This document shows positions 34,996 through 44,230 of a DNA stretch of 64,000 nucleotides, one piece after another. The DNA is taken from NCBI GenBank assembly GCA_963748925.1, contig CAVVKG010000009.1, positions 923,282 to 987,281 of the forward strand. Reading direction: 5' to 3'. How positions within the stretch are numbered: the stretch's first letter is position 1; the number at the start of each line of letters is the position of its first letter. Source of the stretch: Cryomorpha sp963748925. GTDB taxonomy: Bacteria > Bacteroidota > Bacteroidia > Flavobacteriales_D > Cryomorphaceae. The notes below the pieces were generated by a model, which was given only the letters and a program-made list of their open reading frames with translations, was not told where the DNA came from and searched no databases. The translations under genes were made by a program, and so were the position numbers.

Positions 34996-36255
34996 ATGCT
35001 GAAGTTAGACGTTCATATCTGTTTTTTTATTTTTCTTACCCTTCCGGGGATGCGCATGGCGCAGGGACAAAATCTAATCCCAAACCCAGGTTTTGAAGAG
35101 CTTTTTACTCAGCTCGAATATCAATGGGTTCAACCCCAGGGTCCTTATTACCACTATGAATCAGCTCACGAACACTTGCAGGATCAACCTCTGGGAGGTA
35201 GATATGAGAACGGTTTGTGTATGTACAACAGCGAGCCAAATGAGTACCTGCATGTAAAGTTGCTTCAGCCTCTCGAAAAAGGCGAAAAGTATCGACTAGA
35301 GGTGAATGCACGATTGATGCGCTCAAAGTCAACAGGTGCTAAATTGCAAAAGTACATTGGTGCATACTTCGGAAAAGAAGAACTCACCACCCACGTGCCG
35401 GGTGATTTGTTTTATGAACCTCAAATTAATTTAGTTCTGCCAGATAGCAATCGATATGAATGGTTTCAAATGGTTGATACTTTCACCGCTAAAGGAGGAG
35501 AAACAAGGTTTACAATGGGGTATTTTCCGGATACACAATGGATGGAGCATCTGGATAAAAAGCAGGAAGCTTTTATGGCCGAGATAGACGATAAGTACAA
35601 GATGGAGCAGCGTAAGAAGGAGATGGCCGAAGATAAGAGCTGGCTTTATATGTCGCCTGCAGATCAAAAGAAATTTCTGAAGGAACAGAAAAAGAAGCGA
35701 AAGAAAAACCAGGGGAATAACCAGCAAGAAACATACAAAGCGAGATATGGGAAAAAGGGTTCAGATATAGATTACACGAGAGATGTTAACACCGATTCCG
35801 AAATATTTACCGTAAGGTATTACTTCGACGACTTGTGCCTTGCTAAAATTCCGATTGATGATATCGAGGCTACCTGCAGCCCAGAGAATTTGCCTGAGAC
35901 CATTGCCGCCGGAAAAGTGATTAACCTTCGAAATGTCTTTTTTCAAACGGACAGTGCTACTCTGCGAGCTGAATCTTTATTTCAATTAGAAGCTCTCCTC
36001 CGGCTTATGAATGATTACCCGGCCATGATCATTGAGATTCGTGGCTATACCGATAACGTCGGAAATGATGCCTACAATCTGGCTCTGAGCGGTCGCAGGG
36101 CTAAGTCGGTTTCAAACTGGCTCATTGATAATGGAATCGATCCTGAACGCGTCTCATCTGTTGGTTTTGGTGAAGGTGACCCTATTGAAACAAATAGCAC
36201 CGAAGCTGGCCGAGCGCGGAACCGAAGGGTTACTTTTTACATTGAGCATCTGTAA
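34996..36255 (+). CDS. OmpA-family envelope protein (second paralogue)
   Basis: A 419-residue exported protein: signal peptide (about 1-24, ending AQGQ), an N-terminal jelly-roll-like segment opening NLIPNPGFEELF, an unusual highly charged Lys/Glu-rich insertion (about 190-250, KKKRKKNQGNNQQE), and a canonical C-terminal OmpA domain (about 310-419) with GYTDNVGNDAYNLALSGRRA, VGFGEGDPIETNSTEAGRARNRRV. This binds peptidoglycan diaminopimelate through the Asp and Arg of the TD...RR motif. It has the same architecture as the gene at 31964; the two were probably neighbours before IS110 inserted. The charged insertion, absent from the first paralogue, might contact the peptidoglycan or another envelope protein (inference). 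Confidence 0.88.
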   Translation: MLKLDVHICFFIFLTLPGMRMAQGQNLIPNPGFEELFTQLEYQWVQPQGPYYHYESAHEHLQDQPLGGRYENGLCMYNSEPNEYLHVKLLQPLEKGEKYRLEVNARLMRSKSTGAKLQKYIGAYFGKEELTTHVPGDLFYEPQINLVLPDSNRYEWFQMVDTFTAKGGETRFTMGYFPDTQWMEHLDKKQEAFMAEIDDKYKMEQRKKEMAEDKSWLYMSPADQKKFLKEQKKKRKKNQGNNQQETYKARYGKKGSDIDYTRDVNTDSEIFTVRYYFDDLCLAKIPIDDIEATCSPENLPETIAAGKVINLRNVFFQTDSATLRAESLFQLEALLRLMNDYPAMIIEIRGYTDNVGNDAYNLALSGRRAKSVSNWLIDNGIDPERVSSVGFGEGDPIETNSTEAGRARNRRVTFYIEHL

Positions 36256-36302
36256 TTTAAGATTTTAGCAATTCCTTCGGCTTATTTTTCTATTTTTCGG
36301 CA

Positions 36303-37613
36303 ATGGAAATTACCGAAGCCGTTTCTGCGCAAGCCATAGAGAAAGATAATCCGAAGACGATAAATGGCTGGGCAATGTACGATTGGGCCAACTCGGTTTA
36401 TTCGTTGGTTATATCCTCTTCTATCTTTCCCATTTTTTACGAGAACTCAACACCCGATAATGTGGAGTTGTTTGGGCGAACTTTTAAGAATACGGCGCTC
36501 TTTTCTTACAGTCTGTCCTTTGCTTTTATGGTCGTAGCGCTTATCACTCCGCTGCTTTCCGGTATTGCCGATTATGCCGGTCGAAAGAAAACGTTTATGA
36601 AGTTTTTCTGTTACCTCGGTGGGATTTCTTGTATCGGACTCTATTTTTTTAGTGCCGATTATCTACTTATTGGCCTTCTTGTTTCTGTGCTCGCCGCCAT
36701 CGGGTTTTCCGGTAGTCAGGTGTTTTACAATGCCTACCTTCCTGAGATTGCGAGTTTTGAAAATCAGGATCGCGTGAGTGCAAAAGGGTATTCGCTGGGG
36801 TATATCGGAAGTGTAATTCTTTTAATCGTGAATTTGGCGATGATAATGAAGCCTGAGATTTTTGGGTTGGAAGCAGATGGTACTGCCGCCAGGATATCTT
36901 TTGTGATGGTAGGGTTGTGGTGGATTGGCTTTGCTCAAATTAGCTTTAAGCGCTTGCCTGGAAATGTATTTGGTAAGAAAGTGAAAGGCGAATACCTATA
37001 TAAAGGGTATTTGGAGCTGCGAAAAGTGTTTTTGGATCTTCGAAAGACAAAAAAGCTGAAAAGATTTTTAATGTCATTTTTTATCTTCAATATGGGTGTA
37101 CAAACCGTAATGTACATGGCTGTGAGTTTTGCTAAAAATGAAATTGTGGGTATGCCCGATAGCGGATTGATAATTAGTATTTTAATTATTCAGGTTATTG
37201 CAATTGGAGGAGCCTATTTATTCTCATGGCTCAGCAAGCTTTTGGGAAATATCAAAGCGCTGGGTATAGCCATTATCATATGGATCGGGGTATGCTACAT
37301 GGCCTATTCCATCTACACTCCATATGAGTTTTATGCGCTTGCGGCTCTGGTAGGAGGTGTAATGGGCGGAATTCAGGCGTTGAGCAGAAGCACATACTCA
37401 AAGCTCCTTCCTGAAACAATTGATCACGCCTCCTATTTTAGTTTTTACGATGTATGCGATAAGGTAGGCATTGTGCTGGGGACACTTACTTTCGGATTAA
37501 TTTTTGAACTTACCGGCAGCCTGCGTAATTCTGTTTTGGCGTTAGGATCTTTCTTCATTTTGGGCCTTCTTCTTTTACTGCTGGTTCCCAAAGTTGAGAA
37601 GATAAAGGGGTGA
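36303..37613 (+). CDS. MFS transporter, UMF1 (Atg22-like) family
   Basis: A 436-residue, 12-helix major-facilitator permease. The N-terminus holds the family hallmark GWAMYDWANSVYSLVISSSIFP; the loop between helices 2 and 3 has GIADYAGRKKTFMKFF, the MFS motif A variant; GGIQALSRSTYSKLLPE occurs in the second half. This is the UMF1 family related to vacuolar Atg22, whose bacterial substrates are unknown. Start: ATG at 36303 lies only four bases after a TATTTTTC box (36291-36298), so the transcript may be leaderless. Spacing to the flanking genes (47 and 71 bases) leaves room for separate promoters. Confidence 0.87.
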   Translation: MEITEAVSAQAIEKDNPKTINGWAMYDWANSVYSLVISSSIFPIFYENSTPDNVELFGRTFKNTALFSYSLSFAFMVVALITPLLSGIADYAGRKKTFMKFFCYLGGISCIGLYFFSADYLLIGLLVSVLAAIGFSGSQVFYNAYLPEIASFENQDRVSAKGYSLGYIGSVILLIVNLAMIMKPEIFGLEADGTAARISFVMVGLWWIGFAQISFKRLPGNVFGKKVKGEYLYKGYLELRKVFLDLRKTKKLKRFLMSFFIFNMGVQTVMYMAVSFAKNEIVGMPDSGLIISILIIQVIAIGGAYLFSWLSKLLGNIKALGIAIIIWIGVCYMAYSIYTPYEFYALAALVGGVMGGIQALSRSTYSKLLPETIDHASYFSFYDVCDKVGIVLGTLTFGLIFELTGSLRNSVLALGSFFILGLLLLLLVPKVEKIKG

Positions 37614-37659
37614 ATCATTTTTGAATTGAAACCATCTCGTAACCATCAACTCAAAACCT

Positions 37660-37667
37660 TACTTTTG
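37660..37667 (+). promoter_or_regulatory. Probable -7 box of lhgO
   Basis: TACTTTTG fits TAnnTTTG, 17 bases before the ATG at 37685. It supports that ATG over the TTG at 37676. Confidence 0.5.
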
Positions 37668-37684
37668 CACCCAAATTGCCTGAT

Positions 37685-38905
37685 ATGCCTGAAAACGATG
37701 TTTTTGATATTGCCATTATTGGTGGAGGAATTGTAGGAGCTGCCACATTCTATAAACTTCAAATTAAGCACCCTGAGCTAAAAGTTGTCCTTATCGAAAA
37801 GGAAGACATGCTCGCAGATCACCAAACCGGCCACAATAGTGGTGTAATTCATTCGGGTTTGTACTACAAACCCGGTTCGCTGAAAGCCCTAAACTGCGTT
37901 CGCGGGCGCAAGGAGCTTGTGGCTTTCGCCGAAAAGTATGGTGTTGACCACGACGTTTGTGGGAAGGTAGTAGTCGCTGTAGATGAGTCTGAATTACCCA
38001 TGCTCGACAAGATTTACCAGATTGGATTGGAAAATGGCATTGAAGGAATTGAAAAAATCGATGCGGAGGGAATTAAAAAGCACGAGCCACATTGTGAAGG
38101 TATTGCCGGTATTTGGGTTCCGGTTACCGGTATAATAGATTTTCGCGGTGCCACTAAAAAGATGGTAGAGCTGGCTCTTGCCGAAAATCCAGAGAGCAAA
38201 CTGGCCCTTCAGGAAGAAGTGATTGATGTTGTACAAAAAGGTGATTACAAAGAGCTAAAAACCAACAAAGGCTCTTACAAGGCTCGCTATCAGGTTTTTT
38301 GTGCCGGACTTCAGGCAGACAGACTTGCACGAAAAGACGGTGTAAAGCTCAAGGAAAAAGTCGTTGGCTTCCGCGGTGATTATTATGAGCTTACCGAATC
38401 GGGGCACCACAAAGTTAAGAATTTGATTTACCCTGTTCCCAATCCCGACTTTCCCTTCCTTGGCGTACACTTTACCCGTATGACAAATGGAGAGATAGAG
38501 TGCGGTCCGAATGCCGTATTTACTTTCAAGCGTGAAGGCTATGGTAAAACCGACTTTAACCTGCGCGATTCTCTCGATGCGTTGACTTATGGCGGTACAT
38601 GGAAATTGTTTTTCAAAAACATGAAGTTTGGAATTAACGAGTACCGTCGTGCTTTTTCAAAAAAGCTTTTCCTAAAAACTTTGCAACGCCTTATTCCATC
38701 TCTCACCATGGATGACTTAAAGCCGGGACGCTCCGGGGTTCGCGCCCTCTTGCTGCGCACAGATGGCGATACCCGTGACGATTTTAGAATTGAGACTCAA
38801 GATACCAGTATTCACGTCCTTAACGCGCCATCTCCGGCAGCTACGGCATCACTGGCCATTGGCGGACAGGTTTGCGATATGGCTGAGAAGCAATTTGGGT
38901 TGTAG
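37685..38905 (+). CDS. lhgO: L-2-hydroxyglutarate oxidase/dehydrogenase (FAD-dependent)
   Basis: A 406-residue flavoenzyme that oxidises L-2-hydroxyglutarate to 2-oxoglutarate, removing a side product of central metabolism and passing electrons to oxygen or quinone. N-terminal dinucleotide-binding fold: FDIAIIGGGIVGAATFYKL and acidic end of strand 2 in VVLIEKED; then the LhgO motif HQTGHNSGVIHSGLYY with a conserved His cluster; C-terminal GRSGVRALLLRTDG and PSPAATASLAIG. Length and motif order fit LhgO. The ATG at 37685 is preferred to the TTG nine bases earlier. Related DAO-family oxidases (glycine or glycerol-3-phosphate) are less likely given the GHNSGVIH motif. Confidence 0.9.
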   Translation: MPENDVFDIAIIGGGIVGAATFYKLQIKHPELKVVLIEKEDMLADHQTGHNSGVIHSGLYYKPGSLKALNCVRGRKELVAFAEKYGVDHDVCGKVVVAVDESELPMLDKIYQIGLENGIEGIEKIDAEGIKKHEPHCEGIAGIWVPVTGIIDFRGATKKMVELALAENPESKLALQEEVIDVVQKGDYKELKTNKGSYKARYQVFCAGLQADRLARKDGVKLKEKVVGFRGDYYELTESGHHKVKNLIYPVPNPDFPFLGVHFTRMTNGEIECGPNAVFTFKREGYGKTDFNLRDSLDALTYGGTWKLFFKNMKFGINEYRRAFSKKLFLKTLQRLIPSLTMDDLKPGRSGVRALLLRTDGDTRDDFRIETQDTSIHVLNAPSPAATASLAIGGQVCDMAEKQFGL

Positions 38906-39111
38906 ATTATAACTCAGTGTAAGTTTTATCGATCAATTAACCACTTCTTTGTCTTTGAAAACGATGGATGATTTCTGAAAAGAATCAGGTCTTTACTTGC
39001 TTTCAATCAAAACCGACAAGGGGATAGGAGTTAAAAAATTAGTAGTGAAATAAGTGCAGCGCAGATCGAAGATCAAGCCGAAGCCATGATAGTGGACGGC
39101 ATGAACAAACA

Positions 39112-39660
39112 CTACCCGTGCTGAACGACTTTATACTTCTCAGTAATAGCATCCCAGTTCCACATAAAATTCTCAAGCGCATCTTTAAGTCGCTGAATGA
39201 AAATAGGGTTGGGGGAATGGAGATTTTTGAAATATTCTTCCTGAAAATTGTTCAGCTCATATCGACAAAACAGGCCTTTGGCCATTCCATTCAGCGTATT
39301 TTTGCTTGGATGATTTTTGCGCGACATAAACTTTCGTGTATCACTTACCATCTGAGCAAGCTCCATCTTGTCCATTTCGTAAAGCGCAGAAAATTTGTCG
39401 AGAATGTGTTCTGTAATGCGCTTGTCCTGACCTGCTGGAAAATAGGATGGTATACTTTGTAAATTACCCGATAGGATAATCATTGTAAATGGTCCGATAT
39501 CTTCTCCTGTGAGATTGGGAGAATCTACAAATTCGGGTGAGTCGTTTATTAAACCCACAACATCCTGGAATCCTGAATCTATAAGAGCCTGGATTCCATT
39601 CACAAAAATATTTGCAACTCTATCTTCGGTAAGCTTTTTCTTTCCGAATAATGTAAGCAT
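39112..39660 (-). CDS. Hypothetical cytosolic protein
   Basis: A 182-residue soluble protein that I do not recognise. No signal peptide or membrane helix; predicted mostly helical, with a basic start (MLTLFGKKKLTEDRVANIFVN), a helix-rich middle (DKRITEHILDKFSALYEMDKMELAQMV) and Trp/Phe-rich C-terminal helix (LENFMWNWDAITEKY). It faces the DUF983 gene divergently and is convergent with lhgO across about 200 non-coding bases in which I see no promoter, terminator or small gene. The composition and codon use resemble the neighbours, so it is probably a real lineage-specific gene. Confidence 0.55.
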   Translation of the reverse strand: MLTLFGKKKLTEDRVANIFVNGIQALIDSGFQDVVGLINDSPEFVDSPNLTGEDIGPFTMIILSGNLQSIPSYFPAGQDKRITEHILDKFSALYEMDKMELAQMVSDTRKFMSRKNHPSKNTLNGMAKGLFCRYELNNFQEEYFKNLHSPNPIFIQRLKDALENFMWNWDAITEKYKVVQHG

Positions 39661-39841
39661 ATTCCTGAGGAGTTTTTTAGTGCGACTTAACTAACAAAAT
39701 TAAAGCCTTTTTGTTGTGTTTTGGAAGGGTGCGCCCGGATGATTTTCAACAAAGTTTTCAACGTTGGAATAAGCTCCGAATGCCACATTTATCACAGTTT
39801 CATTAAGTGGATATGCTTACCTTTGGTCTTCAAATTTTGAG

Positions 39842-40312
39842 ATGGCATTTAAGGATTCAAAATTATATTCAATGCTGACTATGACCTGTCCGCGTTGTCA
39901 TACGGGTAAGCTCTTTAAATCAAACGGGGCATATAAAAAAGGGATGGCCGAGATGAACACCTCTTGCCCTCACTGTGGTGAAGACTTTAGTAGAGAGCCC
40001 GGATATTATTATGGCGCTGCTTACGTGAGTTACGGACTTACTGTGGCGCTCTGGGTCGCAGTTTTTGTAGCGATGTATACTTTCGATGCTATCGGCCTTA
40101 TTTCCTTTTCATTCTTCGATGATGCCGTTTTGTATCTTGTAGTAGGTGTTGTGGTACTTCTTATACTCATGCCTGTGATTTATCGCCTGTCAAGGTCAAT
40201 GTGGATTCACATGTTTGTGAAATATAATCCTGATGCGGTCAACGTAAACAAGCGAAAAAAGGAAGAAAGAGAAGCTCGTAGAAATCAGACCACAGAAACC
40301 AATTCTTACTGA
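39842..40312 (+). CDS. DUF983 family membrane protein
   Basis: A 156-residue protein of the DUF983 family. The N-terminus has a zinc-ribbon pattern, CPRCHTGKLF and CPHCGEDFS (two Cys pairs about 25 residues apart), followed by EPGYYYGAAYVSYGL, a hallmark of the family, then two membrane helices (about 64-86 and 95-118) and a charged tail rich in Lys/Arg/Glu. Function unknown; the zinc site is inferred. Its last seven bases overlap the convergent end of the ABC exporter gene. Confidence 0.85.
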   Translation: MAFKDSKLYSMLTMTCPRCHTGKLFKSNGAYKKGMAEMNTSCPHCGEDFSREPGYYYGAAYVSYGLTVALWVAVFVAMYTFDAIGLISFSFFDDAVLYLVVGVVVLLILMPVIYRLSRSMWIHMFVKYNPDAVNVNKRKKEEREARRNQTTETNSY

Positions 40313-42135
40313 AACGACTGTAAATCGTAAAGCTTTTTATACGTTCCGTTTTTGGCTAGCAGTTCTTCGTGCTTGCCAATCTCACTAATCTTACCACCTT
40401 CGAGCACCACAATTTTATCCGCGTGTTGAATGGTTGATAGCCTGTGAGCAATCACTAGCGAAGTTCTGTTTTCCATCAGTTTATTAATGGCGTCTTGTAC
40501 CAATCTCTCAGATTCAGTATCAAGTGCCGAGGTAGCCTCATCAAGAATAAGGAAAGGAGGGTTTTTCAATACAGCACGTGCAATGCTAAGCCGCTGTTTC
40601 TGACCCCCGCTAAGTTTGTTCCCGCTGTCGCCAACGTTGGTTTCAAACCCTTTTTCAAACTGAACAATAAAATCGTAGGCATTGGCAATTTTAGCTGCCT
40701 CAAATACTTCTTCATCACTCGCTTGGGGTCGTGATAGCCTAATGTTGTTTGCAATCGTATCGTTAAATAAAATAGATTCCTGAGTTACAATCCCAAAAAG
40801 ATCGCGCAACTCTTTCAGCGGAATTCTTTTAATATCAGTGCCGTCAATGGTAATCTGCCCTTCAGAAACATCATAGAAGCGAGGTACAAGATTAGCAATT
40901 GTGCTTTTACCTCCACCAGAAGGGCCCACAAGGGCAATCTTTTCTCCTTTATATATGTCGAGGCTGATCCCTGATATTACCTCGTTGCTCCCATAATTAA
41001 AATGGATATTTTCTAAACGCAGTTCATTCTTAAATTCTTTTAAGTGAACGGGGTCTTTTGGCTCAGCGATCAGCTCATCTGCATGCAGCACTTTATTAAT
41101 TCGCTCTACGGAAGCAATACCCTTTTGAATTTTAAAATAGGCCTGACTAAATGATTTTGCCGGCGAAATAATCTGAGAAAAAATAACGATGAAAGTCACG
41201 AAAAAGGCTCCGGTAAATCCATCCTGCCCTCCATCAAAAACCAATAACCCGCCGTAGTAAATCAAAATTGCGAGTGTAATTGCACTCAATATTTCGGTAA
41301 GCGGACTTGCCAGGTATTGTTTTCGGTAAAGCCGTATCATCAAGCGGTGGTAAGCACTGTTGGTGGTGTCAAATCGTTTTTGGGTGTTTTCCTGTGCATT
41401 AAACGCCTGAATAATTCGCATACCGCCCAGAGTTTCCTCAAATACAGAAAGTACTTCACCCAGTTTGGACTGCCCTTGGTTTGCCGCTCCCTTCAAACTT
41501 TTCCCGATTCTTGAAATAAAGATTCCGCTTAGAGGCAATAAGATTAATACAAATATGGTAAGCTTCCAGCTCATAAAAATCATGGTAGAGAGGTAAGCCA
41601 CGATTAAAATCGGATCTCTAAAAATCATTTCAAGTGAAGCGATTATAGAATGCTCCACTTCATTTACATCGCTCGTAGCGCGCGATATCAAATCGCCTTT
41701 TCGCTCGTCGCTGTAATAACCGAGGTGCAGAAAAAGTAGTTTTCGATGCATCGCCTGACGCAAATCTCTTACTACCCCAATACGAATTGGGGCAATGAAG
41801 AATAGCGTAAGGTAGCTCGTGATATTTTTAAGAAGAAAAATAACAACAATGAAAACACAGAAGTAAATAAGTGCTTGTTCTTTGCCATAAGTAGAAATGA
41901 AATAGGCAAATTGATAGTTCATAAATTCCAGTATGGCTGAACTATCGAGGGTTAACTCAGGAGCGGTTTCCGGCAGAGCAATATCGTCTGGAGCGAAGAG
42001 TATGGTAAGAAATGGCGCTACAGCGGTAAGTGAAAAAATAGAGAATATAGTGGAAAGCAGATTGAAAAATATGTTCCCGGCAATTTGTGGCTTGTAGTTT
42101 TTAAGTAGTCCTAATATTTGTACAAAGCTCTTCAT
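40306..42135 (-). CDS. MsbA-like ABC exporter (fused permease and ATPase)
   Basis: A 609-residue half-transporter, presumably a homodimer, flipping a lipid or exporting a hydrophobic substrate. The transmembrane domain (about 1-330) has six predicted helices; the ATPase (about 355-605) shows Walker A GPSGGGKSTIANL, signature LSGGQKQRLSIARA, Walker B FLILDEATSALDTESERL and switch His VIAHRLSTIQ. The architecture matches MsbA/lipid A exporters, but substrate choice cannot be read from sequence. Its ATG overlaps the purB stop by four bases (ATGA), so it is cotranscribed with, and likely coupled to, purB. Length is slightly above E. coli MsbA. Confidence 0.9.
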   Translation of the reverse strand: MKSFVQILGLLKNYKPQIAGNIFFNLLSTIFSIFSLTAVAPFLTILFAPDDIALPETAPELTLDSSAILEFMNYQFAYFISTYGKEQALIYFCVFIVVIFLLKNITSYLTLFFIAPIRIGVVRDLRQAMHRKLLFLHLGYYSDERKGDLISRATSDVNEVEHSIIASLEMIFRDPILIVAYLSTMIFMSWKLTIFVLILLPLSGIFISRIGKSLKGAANQGQSKLGEVLSVFEETLGGMRIIQAFNAQENTQKRFDTTNSAYHRLMIRLYRKQYLASPLTEILSAITLAILIYYGGLLVFDGGQDGFTGAFFVTFIVIFSQIISPAKSFSQAYFKIQKGIASVERINKVLHADELIAEPKDPVHLKEFKNELRLENIHFNYGSNEVISGISLDIYKGEKIALVGPSGGGKSTIANLVPRFYDVSEGQITIDGTDIKRIPLKELRDLFGIVTQESILFNDTIANNIRLSRPQASDEEVFEAAKIANAYDFIVQFEKGFETNVGDSGNKLSGGQKQRLSIARAVLKNPPFLILDEATSALDTESERLVQDAINKLMENRTSLVIAHRLSTIQHADKIVVLEGGKISEIGKHEELLAKNGTYKKLYDLQSFQ

Positions 42136-43481
42136 TCGTTTACCAATTGAATGCCGGTATAATTATAGGGGCTTATATTTTTCAACTCACTTTTAATGCT
42201 TTTACTTACATTAAGCGTATCAATAAAACTGTGTAGTGACGCGCGGTTTATTACAGCATTTGTTCTTGTTAAATCGCGAAGCGCTTCATATGGTTTCGGA
42301 TATCCTTCACGACGCAAAACCGTTTGAATAGCTTCGGCTACTACGCTCCAGTTGTTTTCTAAATCTTGCTTAATGGCTTCTTCGTTAAGGAGCAGTTTGC
42401 CAATACCTTTTTCAAGAGATTTGATCGCAATAAGGTCGTATCCGAAAGGGAGACCAACATTTCTCAGAACTGTACTGTCCGTTAAATCGCGCTGAAGTCT
42501 TGATACAGGCAGTTTTCCCGAAAGGAATTCCAATACAGCATTAGCCAGCCCAAGGTTTCCTTCCGCGTTTTCAAAGTCTATAGGATTAACCTTGTGTGGC
42601 ATTGCCGAAGAACCAACTTCGCCTTCCTTTATTGCCTGTTTGAAGTAATTCATGGAAATGTAAGCCCAGATGTCTCTGGCAAAATCTATCAAAATGGTAT
42701 TGATTCGGCGCATGGCATCAAAGCGTGCTGCCAGCTCATCGTAATGCTCTATTTGAGTAGTGGTCTGTTGGCGCTCAATGCCCAGTTTATCAGACAGAAA
42801 TGAGTTTGCAAACTTTACCCAATCTATCTCCGGGAAGGCTACAAAGTGCGCATTAAAATTTCCGGTTGCACCGCCAAATTTACCGGATATAGGGATGTTC
42901 TTTAATCGATTAATCTGCGAATTTAAGCGCTCGTGAAAAACGAGCATCTCTTTTCCCAGTCGGGTAGGAGAGGCTGGCTGCCCGTGCGTGCGTGCCAGCA
43001 TCGGTATATCTTTCCACTCGGTTGCAAGCCGGCCTATTTCTGAAACAAGGTGTTCCAGCGCAGGCAGAAAAACTTCGTCAAAACAGGTTTTTATGGAAAC
43101 AGGTACAGCTGTGTTGTTGATATCCTGCGAGGTGAGACCGAAATGAATAAACTCCGAATATTCGTCGAGTCCCAGGGCGTCCAACTTTTCCTTTACGAGG
43201 TATTCCACGGCTTTTACATCGTGGTTTGTTTTACTTTCAAAGTTTTTCACTTTGTCAGCATCGCTTTGTGAAAAGTCGCGGTACATGGCGCGCAAAGATT
43301 TCTTGTGGTCATCCGTGATTCCCGAAAGTTGCTTTAGGGGAATTTCCGAAAGGGCAATAAAATATTCTATTTCAACTTGTACCCTGAATTTTATCAGGGC
43401 AAATTCTGAAAAATAAGATACGAGTTCGCTTGTCTTTGACGCATACCGACCGTCGATCGGTGTAATGGCACTAATGCTCAT
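42132..43481 (-). CDS. purB: Adenylosuccinate lyase
   Basis: A 449-residue cytosolic enzyme of the fumarase/aspartase superfamily, acting twice in purine synthesis: cleavage of SAICAR to AICAR and of adenylosuccinate to AMP, releasing fumarate. Landmarks: ITPIDGRYASKTSEL, HFGLTSQDINNTAVPV with conserved Ser/Gln, ARTHGQPASPTRLGKEM (base-forming His), and the superfamily signature GSSAMPHKVNPIDFE, whose Ser is catalytic. Length fits the E. coli-type PurB. It is the first gene of a two-gene unit with the MsbA-like exporter; the pairing is probably incidental rather than functional. Confidence 0.94.
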   Translation of the reverse strand: MSISAITPIDGRYASKTSELVSYFSEFALIKFRVQVEIEYFIALSEIPLKQLSGITDDHKKSLRAMYRDFSQSDADKVKNFESKTNHDVKAVEYLVKEKLDALGLDEYSEFIHFGLTSQDINNTAVPVSIKTCFDEVFLPALEHLVSEIGRLATEWKDIPMLARTHGQPASPTRLGKEMLVFHERLNSQINRLKNIPISGKFGGATGNFNAHFVAFPEIDWVKFANSFLSDKLGIERQQTTTQIEHYDELAARFDAMRRINTILIDFARDIWAYISMNYFKQAIKEGEVGSSAMPHKVNPIDFENAEGNLGLANAVLEFLSGKLPVSRLQRDLTDSTVLRNVGLPFGYDLIAIKSLEKGIGKLLLNEEAIKQDLENNWSVVAEAIQTVLRREGYPKPYEALRDLTRTNAVINRASLHSFIDTLNVSKSIKSELKNISPYNYTGIQLVNE

Positions 43482-43750
43482 TTTCTTTGTTCTAAGTAGA
43501 GTTTGTTATTATACTCAGGTGGCTGATGTAAAAAGTTCGATAGTAAGGCGCAGCAAGCATTGAAATTCAAGGAATTGACCTTTGTCAATGAGTCATTTCA
43601 AAACAAGTGCAATGCCAGTAGCGAGCTTTTTGGACAGACACTAAATAAGCTGCAAAAATCATGATTATTTATGGATTTATAAAGGATTTCGCACAAGGCA
43701 TTGATGGAATCGCGGTAATACCTTAAGTTAGCAGAAAGAATTGTGAAATT

Positions 43751-44230
43751 TTGGACATAGCACTAGCCATTCTCAGCGGACTTTTAATTCTGACCGGTAT
43801 AGCCGGGTCAATTCTGCCGGTACTGCCGGGAACTCCGCTATGCTGGCTTGGCTTGCTGGTTCTTCACTTTACCAAATATGCCGATTATTCCACCACTTTT
43901 CTAGTGGTTACCGCTTTGGTAATGATTGTTATTTCGGTGCTTGATTATTTAATCCCCATGTGGGGAACCAAGCGATTGGGAGGGTCGAAGGCTGGGGTTA
44001 CCGGATCAACGATTGGGTTGATTGTAGGATTGTTTTTTGGACCCTTTGGAATAATTTTCGGACCTTTTATAGGAGCTTTTCTCGGTGAAATCCTCGCCAA
44101 TAAATCGGAATTTCGTGTAGCGCTAAGAAGCGCTACCGGATCGTTTATTGGATTTTTACTCAGTACAGGATTGAAGTTAATCTACGGCGGTTTTACCGCT
44201 TTCTACTTTTTCAGAGACGTATTTTCCTAG
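43751..44230 (+). CDS. DUF456 family membrane protein
   Basis: A 159-residue membrane protein with five or so hydrophobic segments and the family pattern ILTGIAGSILPVLPGTPLCWLGLL, followed by GGSKAGVTGSTIGLIVGLFFGPFGIIFGPFIGAFLGE abbreviated here as the glycine-rich stretch near residues 75-112. Function unknown. The start is probably TTG at 43751, since no ATG exists in frame and the first residues (DIALAILSGLLILTG) match the usual N-terminus of the family. Its 3' end overlaps the convergent DUF6438 gene by four bases. The 269-base region upstream (43482-43750) shows no gene or clear promoter. Confidence 0.8.
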   Translation: MDIALAILSGLLILTGIAGSILPVLPGTPLCWLGLLVLHFTKYADYSTTFLVVTALVMIVISVLDYLIPMWGTKRLGGSKAGVTGSTIGLIVGLFFGPFGIIFGPFIGAFLGEILANKSEFRVALRSATGSFIGFLLSTGLKLIYGGFTAFYFFRDVFS

